NCBI GenBank assembly: GCA_023101725.1
Contig: JALJCO010001337.1
Coordinates: 26,133 to 90,132 of the forward strand
DNA from: Atherinomorus stipes
Lineage: Eukaryota; Chordata; Actinopteri; Atheriniformes; Atherinidae
DNA: 64,000 bases
Direction of reading: 5' to 3'
Shown: positions 58,923-64,000 of the stretch, piece by piece
How positions within the stretch are numbered: the first letter of the stretch is position 1
How the letters are laid out: every line of letters starts with the position of its first letter
Made by a program: the position numbers and the translations under genes
Notes under the pieces: model-generated
Told to the model about the DNA's origin: nothing
Seen by the model: the letters and a program-made list of their open reading frames with translations, nothing else
Database searches by the model: none

Positions 58923-59151
58923 CGACTACAATGAACTGAAGGTGTGTGTGGACAACTGGACCAAGGCCACTTGGTGTAAAAAGTCTCTTGTAGATGAGCT
59001 CTTCCTGCAGGTCCACCAGATCTACTTCTCATCCTGTGAACAGATCCACGACCCCCCGCTCTTCACTCTCATCCTGCTAACAGCCCCTGTTGTTGTTGCC
59101 ACACTGTTGCTGCCCTTTCTGTGTCTTCCTCTCACCACCTGGAACATATAG
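58923..59151 (+). CDS. ramp1: Receptor activity-modifying protein, final coding exon (ectodomain, TM, stop)
   Basis: Encodes residues 67-142. RAMPs are obligate partners of class B GPCRs such as calcitonin-receptor-like receptor. They aid surface delivery and choose CGRP, adrenomedullin or amylin as ligand. Family signature in order: DYNELKVC (68-75), N78-W-T sequon, WC (84-85), VDELFLQVH (90-98), YFSSC (101-105), HDPP (109-112), then a hydrophobic membrane span at about 113-137. Cysteines 75, 85 and 105 complete the six expected in the ectodomain. The total is 142 residues, slightly short for the family. The cytoplasmic tail is only about five residues (TTWNI) and lacks the basic SKR-type motif seen in mammalian RAMPs; the membrane span holds three prolines. 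The acceptor is TTCTTCTGCAG. Intron 2 is 8817 bp and full of transposons. RAMP family identity is firm; the exact paralog is not. Confidence 0.93.
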
Positions 59152-59311
59152 ATGGTCTCTTGAGTCTCTGATGTGCTGGAAATGAGGAGCTTCACAGCTG
59201 TTCTGATCATGTTCAAGCTAACTTTCATGTTAAATGCCTTATTCATTGATCAGCTGGGTTTGATTTGTGAGCTCTATGCTTGTGTTTATTTAGCATTTTC
59301 TGTCTTTGGAA

Positions 59312-59317
59312 ATTAAA
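59312..59317 (+). promoter_or_regulatory. Candidate polyadenylation signal of the RAMP gene
   Basis: An ATTAAA hexamer lies about 160 bp after the RAMP stop codon, implying a short 3' UTR ending near 59330-59340. It is followed within 150 bp by a Tc1 insertion starting at 59467. This is the commonest variant signal, but other sites further downstream are possible. Confidence 0.5.
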
Positions 59318-59466
59318 AAACATTGAGATGTAGCGGCTAGAAGACGAGTAGACGCGAACCGAGAGGACAGTCAGGGTGTTTTTACAGAGTCCAAGTGTGG
59401 GTAAGATAAAAATGGCCACTGTACATTCATTAACAATGAATGGCACCATTAACCTTCCGTCCCATA

Positions 59467-61077
59467 CAGTGGGTGCAGAAAGTATTCAGACCCCGTTAAA
59501 CTTTTCATATTTGTTTCATTGCAACCATTTGCCAAAATAAGAAAAGGTCATGATATTTCTCATTAATGTCACTCAGCACCCCATCTTGACAGAAAAAACA
59601 AAAAAGTAGAAATTTTTGCTTATTTATAAAAAAAGAAAAACTGAAATATGACATGGTCATAAGTATTCAGTACTTTGCTCAGTACTGAGTAGAAGTACTT
59701 CTGAGCTGGTACAGCCATGAGTCTTCTTGGGAATGATGCAACAAGTGTTCCACACCTGGATTTGGGATCTTCTGGTTCTTCTTGCAGATCCTCTCCAGTT
59801 CTGTCAGGTTGGATGGTGAACGGTGGTGTTCAGCCATTTTCAGGTCTCTCAGAGATGCTCAGTTGGGTTTAAGTCAGGGTTCTGGCTGGGCCGGTCCAGA
59901 ATGGTCCAGAGTGGTTCTGATCCACTCCTTTGTTATTTCAGCTGTGTGCTGAGGGTCATTGTCTTGTTGGAAGGTGAACCTTCGGTCCAGTCTGAGCTCC
60001 TGAACTCTGGAAGAGCTTTTCTTCCAGGATCTCTGTACTTGGCCGCATTCATCTTTCCTTCAACTGCAACCAGTCGTCCTGTCCCTGCAGCTGAAAAACA
60101 CCCCCATACCATGATGCTGCCACCACCATGCTTCACTGTCGGGATGGTATTGTGCAGGTGATGAGCAGTGCCTGGTTTTCTCCACACATACCGCTTAGAA
60201 TTAACTCCAAAAAGTTCAGTCTTGGTCTCATCAGACCAGAGAATCTTATTTCTCACAGTCTGGGAGTCCTTCATGTGTTTTTGGCAAACTCTATGCGGGC
60301 TTTCATATGTCTGCACTGAGGAGAGGCTTCCATCGGGCCACTCTGCCATAAAGCCCCGACTGGTGGAGGCTGCAGTGATAGCTGACTTTGTGGAACTTTC
60401 TCCATCTCCCTACTGCATCTCTGGAGCTCAGCCACAGTGATCTTTGGCTTCTTCTTTACTCTCTCACCAAGGCTCTTCTCCCACCATTGCTCAGTTTGGC
60501 TGGACGGCCGGGTCTAGGAAGAGTTCTGGTCGTCCCAAACTTCTTCCATGTAAGGACTATGGAGGCCACCGTGCTCTTAGGAACCTTTAGTGCTGCAGAA
60601 ACTCTTTTGTAACCTTGTCCAGATCTGTGTCTCGCCACAATTCTGTCTCTGAGCTCCTTTGACAGTTCCTTCCACCTCATGATCCTCATTTGCTCTGACA
60701 TGCACTGTGAGCTGGAAGCTCTTATATAGACAGGTGTGTGTCTTTCCTAATCAAGTCCAATCAGTTTAATTAAACACAGCTGGACTCCAGTGAAGGAGTA
60801 GAACCATCTCAAGGAGGATCAGAAGAAATGGACAGAATATGAGTTAAATATGAGTGTCACTGCAAAGCTACCGAATACTTATGACCATGTGATATTTCAG
60901 TTTTCTTTTTTCGTAAAATTTGCAAAAATTTCTACATTTCTGTTTTTTTCTGTCAAGATGGGATGCTGAGGGGACATTAATGAGAAATAAAATAAACTTT
61001 TTCAATTTTGGCAAATGGCTGCAATGAAACAAAGAGTAAAAAGTTTAAAGGGGTCTGAATACTTTCTATACCCACTG
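59467..61077 (-). mobile_element. Tc1-like transposon, full length
   Basis: 1611 bp with TA duplicates at 59465-59466 and 61078-61079. Termini CAGTGGGTGCAGAAAGTATT and the inverted AATACTTTCTATACCCACTG; the inverted repeats extend about 200 bp (GTCATGATATTTC / GACCATGTGATATTTCAG areas). It encodes one degraded minus-strand transposase. It inserted about 315 bp downstream of the RAMP stop codon. Confidence 0.9.
59850..60701 (-). pseudogene. Tc1 transposase pseudogene
   Basis: Starts MSEQMRIMRWKELSKELRDR (60701). The HTH domain follows (YKRVSAALKVPKSTVASIV), then RPGRPAKLS, in an intact frame to 60456. After a frameshift, 60349-59933 carries [13 protein letters not shown] with the first catalytic Asp and [20 protein letters not shown], then shifts again. 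Beyond 59950 a third frame reads [21 protein letters not shown] with the second Asp. The segment with the last acidic residue is degraded. Close to full length but inactive. Confidence 0.88.
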
Positions 61078-61079
61078 TA

Positions 61080-61975
61080 CATACAGTAGTATCTGACTTA
61101 ATCTCTGATGAAGAAAGAACATACAAACTTTATTTCCAGAGGAGTGGTAAAATTTTCAAAAATACAAGAAGTCTGATTAGCTTTTTGTTCATCTGTTCCA
61201 ACCTTTATTTTACATATACATTTGCAAAAAAACTTTTTTTTTTTTTTCACTAACCAACTTCTTTCTATGTAGAAAATATTAACAAGTCTAAAATTTAATG
61301 GCTCAAAAAGAAGTTGGAGAAAAAGCAAAGAAAGATTTCAAAATGAAAAGTTTCTAGAAAAGCCATTGGTCTTTGATCAGCAGATTCATTGGGAACAAGT
61401 TAGGGTGTCAGGATTGGTTATAAAAAGAGACTCTACCAAAGAATTAGCATATTTTCTGGTACACCCCATTAGTAATGTGAGTGATTCCCTCTTCACCACT
61501 AGAATCAGCCTGCGAGTGTAGTTATTTCATGCACAGCAGTGTTGGCGTATCTACTTTCTGCTACCTGCTTTTATGCAATTCTAACACTTTAAAATCTCTC
61601 ACATGAGACTTTCCTGTGAACAACTGTTTCATGTTTCAAACACACAGAGAGCAAGAACCTGCTTCTTAAAAAATATGTTGCTGTTAGTTTTGTATCAGGT
61701 ATCTTTTAACATTTTATAATATTTCATTGGAACGAGACTGTATTTGGCAGCTCGTATTGGCTTGTAGCTGTAAACATGTTTAAATTTGTTGTATATTTGT
61801 TGTCAGGCTAAATATAATCTTTTACAGTAAGGAACTGCTGTATTTTCATTCTGTACTCTTTCTAAACACTTTGTGGAAGGTTTTTTCTTTTTTTAATATA
61901 TGTTTCAGTAAAACTGTTCCGTGTTAAACCTTTAAGTTTCCTTGGATGCTTGTCTGAAGGCAAAGGTAGAAACTC
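61080..61975. other. Downstream intergenic DNA
   Basis: No supported gene; poly-T at 61235-61248. Unremarkable. Confidence 0.45.
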
Positions 61976-62053
61976 ATTAACTTGTCTTGGACCACATTGA
62001 AAACCTGCTGGATTGCGGCCCACGTAGGACCCAATTGAGTAACCCTGCCTTAG
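61976..62053 (-). repeat. hAT-type MITE, half copy
   Basis: ACTTGTCTTGGACCACATTG to CCCAATTGAGTAACCCTG matches the right arm of the complete MITE at 62647-62840. Confidence 0.6.
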
Positions 62054-62646
62054 ACTCTCATGTTAAAAATACCAACTTCACAGCAGAATAAACATGTTTG
62101 CAGCAGGAATAAATATGTTTACAGCCTGGTTAAAAAAAATCATTTTAGGGTTAATAGGTCAAGTTTACCTTCATTTCAACTGTGATGGAGGCTAATAACT
62201 CATCTGATTGGATGCTATTAAATCTTTAAATTACGCATAATTAGGGGTGTGTCCTTCTTAGAGACAGGCAGCGCTTTCGGTAGCTAGTGGCTGGCTCCCT
62301 AGCTAGTGGCTTCCTGGAAGGTCTTAGCCTGCGGTAGAGTAGCACAATGGTAGTTTTTAGCTGGCTAACAGAGTGCCTTAGAGTCATCTTACCTCCGTTT
62401 GCTCCTGTTAGTTCCAGGTTGGCTCGGTTAGCTCTTAGCTCATAGGTTATTAGTCGTCAATCACTTGCCCCAATGCTCACAGCCCCCACGCCCCCCTTAT
62501 TTGCCCATTTTTGTATTTTCCAGGTGTGACGACACATCCGACGCTACCAAGATAGCATCAGTGGGAACCACCCAACAAGCTTCACTTCAGGTCTTCAGAA
62601 GCCAATGGGTCATGTGAACAGAAGGTGTGACCAGTATGGTCTAGGG

Positions 62647-62840
62647 CAGGGTTACTCAATTGGGTCCTAGGAGGGCCGCAATCCAGCAGGTTCTCCATCT
62701 CTCCCCACTCTAACACACCTGACTCAAATGACATAGATCCAATGCCCAATCAAACTCTGCAGTGACTCATTAACTTGTCTTGGAGCACATGGAAAATCTG
62801 CTGGATTACGGCCCTCGTAGGACTGAATTGAGGTACCCTG
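62647..62840. mobile_element. Short hAT-type foldback MITE
   Basis: 194 bp, termini CAGGGTTACTCAATTG and CAATTGAGGTACCCTG (inner sequence also inverted: GGGCCGCAATCCAGCAGG with CTGCTGGATTACGGCCC). Flanked by GTCTAGGG (62639-62646) and GTCTATGG (62841-62848), 7 of 8 matching, as expected for hAT. Confidence 0.75.
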
Positions 62841-62861
62841 GTCTATGGTGTATACTCACAA

Positions 62862-62963
62862 CACTGGCAGTGAGTGCATTGAGGTGATCCCCACTTATAA
62901 GTATCTGGTGGTCCACCTTGATGACAAACTAGACTGGTCAGCACGAGGAGACTCTTCTTTTTA
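62862..62963 (+). pseudogene. LINE reverse-transcriptase fragment
   Basis: Decodes to SECIEVIPTYKYLVVHLDDK followed by LDWS, the conserved YKYLGVHLDD-type motif of fish L2-like LINE reverse transcriptase, then runs into unrelated sequence and a stop. It adjoins the MITE at 62647-62840. Confidence 0.7.
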
Positions 62964-64000
62964 AAGATTTATATGCAGTTATTTTACCGGTCTGGCCCAC
63001 AATCAAACTGTGGCTCTTGAACTGAAACAACCTTAACAAACAAACTTTGAATGAAAGTTTGTTCCTAAAAATCAGTTTCCCATAATCCCAGCATAAAACT
63101 CAATGTTAGACTGTTCACATCAGTGGAGAACTGTAAAAGAAAAAAAAGTTTTACCACCTCCAAAAGACCAAAGGACATTCCCAAAGTATTCAAAGAAATT
63201 ATTCACAATGATTTTGTTGCTTTAGAGGAAATACCAGTGATCAACCTTCACATACGTGGGATTTATGGTTTATGTAATCACTGAATACACTATTCCATAT
63301 GTTAAAAGTCTCAGACCGACATTCACTTTTTCTGGAGTCTGATGACGGTGAATCAGAAAAGGGTCAACAACAGGGCCAGGTTTCAGCTTTGGGTGGGTGG
63401 TCTGCACCACCATCATTAAGGGTACGTTAAGCAAATGTGTTGAACTCATACGTAGACATTTCTGAATCTCTTTATGGTAAAAATGACCTTCTTTTAATCA
63501 CGGGTATTCCATCATCCGATGATCAAACACACCATTTGTTATCATAAATAACAATCTGGCTCTTTCTCTTAAAGTAAATACGGGACGGATGTTTGCTAAG
63601 AAAATGTTGGCTGATTCTCTCTCAGCTACTCAAACTTACAACGACAGCAGAGGAAACGAACCATTGTGCAGGTTAACTGGAATGCAAACATATCCAGTAC
63701 AGAACCTAAACTGGGTTCAGGTTACTATTAAAAATTAACTTTAAAAATTTATAGTGAACAGAAATGAATTTATGGCAGAAATTGGTTCTTATTTTTGGTC
63801 ACGCTGTAAACTGATTGGTTAGACAACCTTTCTGAAACTGAAAATATTTGGGTTAAAAATTGAAACAGACAAACAAAACCCATATGTGCAATGTGGGTGT
63901 TCTGTATTCTGTGTAAAATGCTTTTGTTTTATAATTCTTAATATACCTTGAAAGTTGAAGGTGGATCACTGGATCAAAGTGGAGGTAACAGCAAAATCTC
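62964..64000. other. Terminal stretch of the window
   Basis: AT-rich; no exon, RNA gene or intact element recognised. Confidence 0.45.

Noticed and set aside
1..64000. tRNA, rRNA or snRNA genes
   Set aside because: No cloverleaf, ribosomal or spliceosomal RNA signature noticed on either strand; a covariance-model scan would be decisive.

Overview
The window is a transposon-rich piece of a vertebrate nuclear genome, almost certainly a ray-finned (teleost) fish. There are no bacterial-style operons. Coding sequence is split into small exons with GT/AG introns, and most of the DNA is Tc1/mariner, hAT, PIF/Harbinger and TTAA-flanked elements, plus LINE 3' ends of kinds common in teleosts.

Only two host genes can be supported. 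(1) Exon 1 of an insulin-like growth factor binding protein 2 gene (igfbp2) lies on the minus strand at 11652-12012. It carries the signal peptide and the complete 12-cysteine IGF-binding N-domain. The other exons would lie at lower coordinates and were not found. (2) A complete three-exon receptor activity-modifying protein gene (RAMP family, probably ramp1-like) lies on the plus strand: 45932-45977, 49952-50105 and 58923-59151. It encodes a 142-residue single-pass membrane protein. In human, RAMP genes and IGFBP genes share the HOX-bearing chromosomes, so the pairing is plausible ancient synteny. About 34 kb of gene-poor DNA separates the two genes.

Layout: 1-5.7 kb, a 5'-truncated Tc1 copy and sparse repeats. 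5.7-8.4 kb, a TTAA-flanked element with THAP-like remains, invaded by a foldback element that was itself invaded. 11.1-12.3 kb, igfbp2 exon 1. 12.6-15.9 kb, a hAT element whose interior is a 34-bp minisatellite interrupted by a 1.1-kb foldback element. 16.4-17.7 kb, a Harbinger-type element. 19.7-23.3 kb, a LINE scrap, a second copy of the foldback element, and a Tc1 transposase relic in which 29 bp of coding sequence expanded into 43 tandem units. 24-43 kb, mostly decayed elements, with a suspicious G-rich tract at 42.4-42.8 kb. 43.6-45.0 kb, a near-complete Tc1-like element. 45.9-59.3 kb, the RAMP gene, whose introns hold hAT, Tc1, Harbinger and TTAA-type elements, some nested three deep. 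59.5-61.1 kb, another Tc1 element, directly downstream of RAMP. 61-64 kb, LINE and hAT fragments.

The two proteins are not known to act together. IGFBP2 is a secreted IGF carrier. RAMPs escort calcitonin-receptor-like GPCRs to the surface and set their ligand preference. Superfamily names for degenerate repeats are inferences from termini, target duplications and coding relics; no database search was possible.
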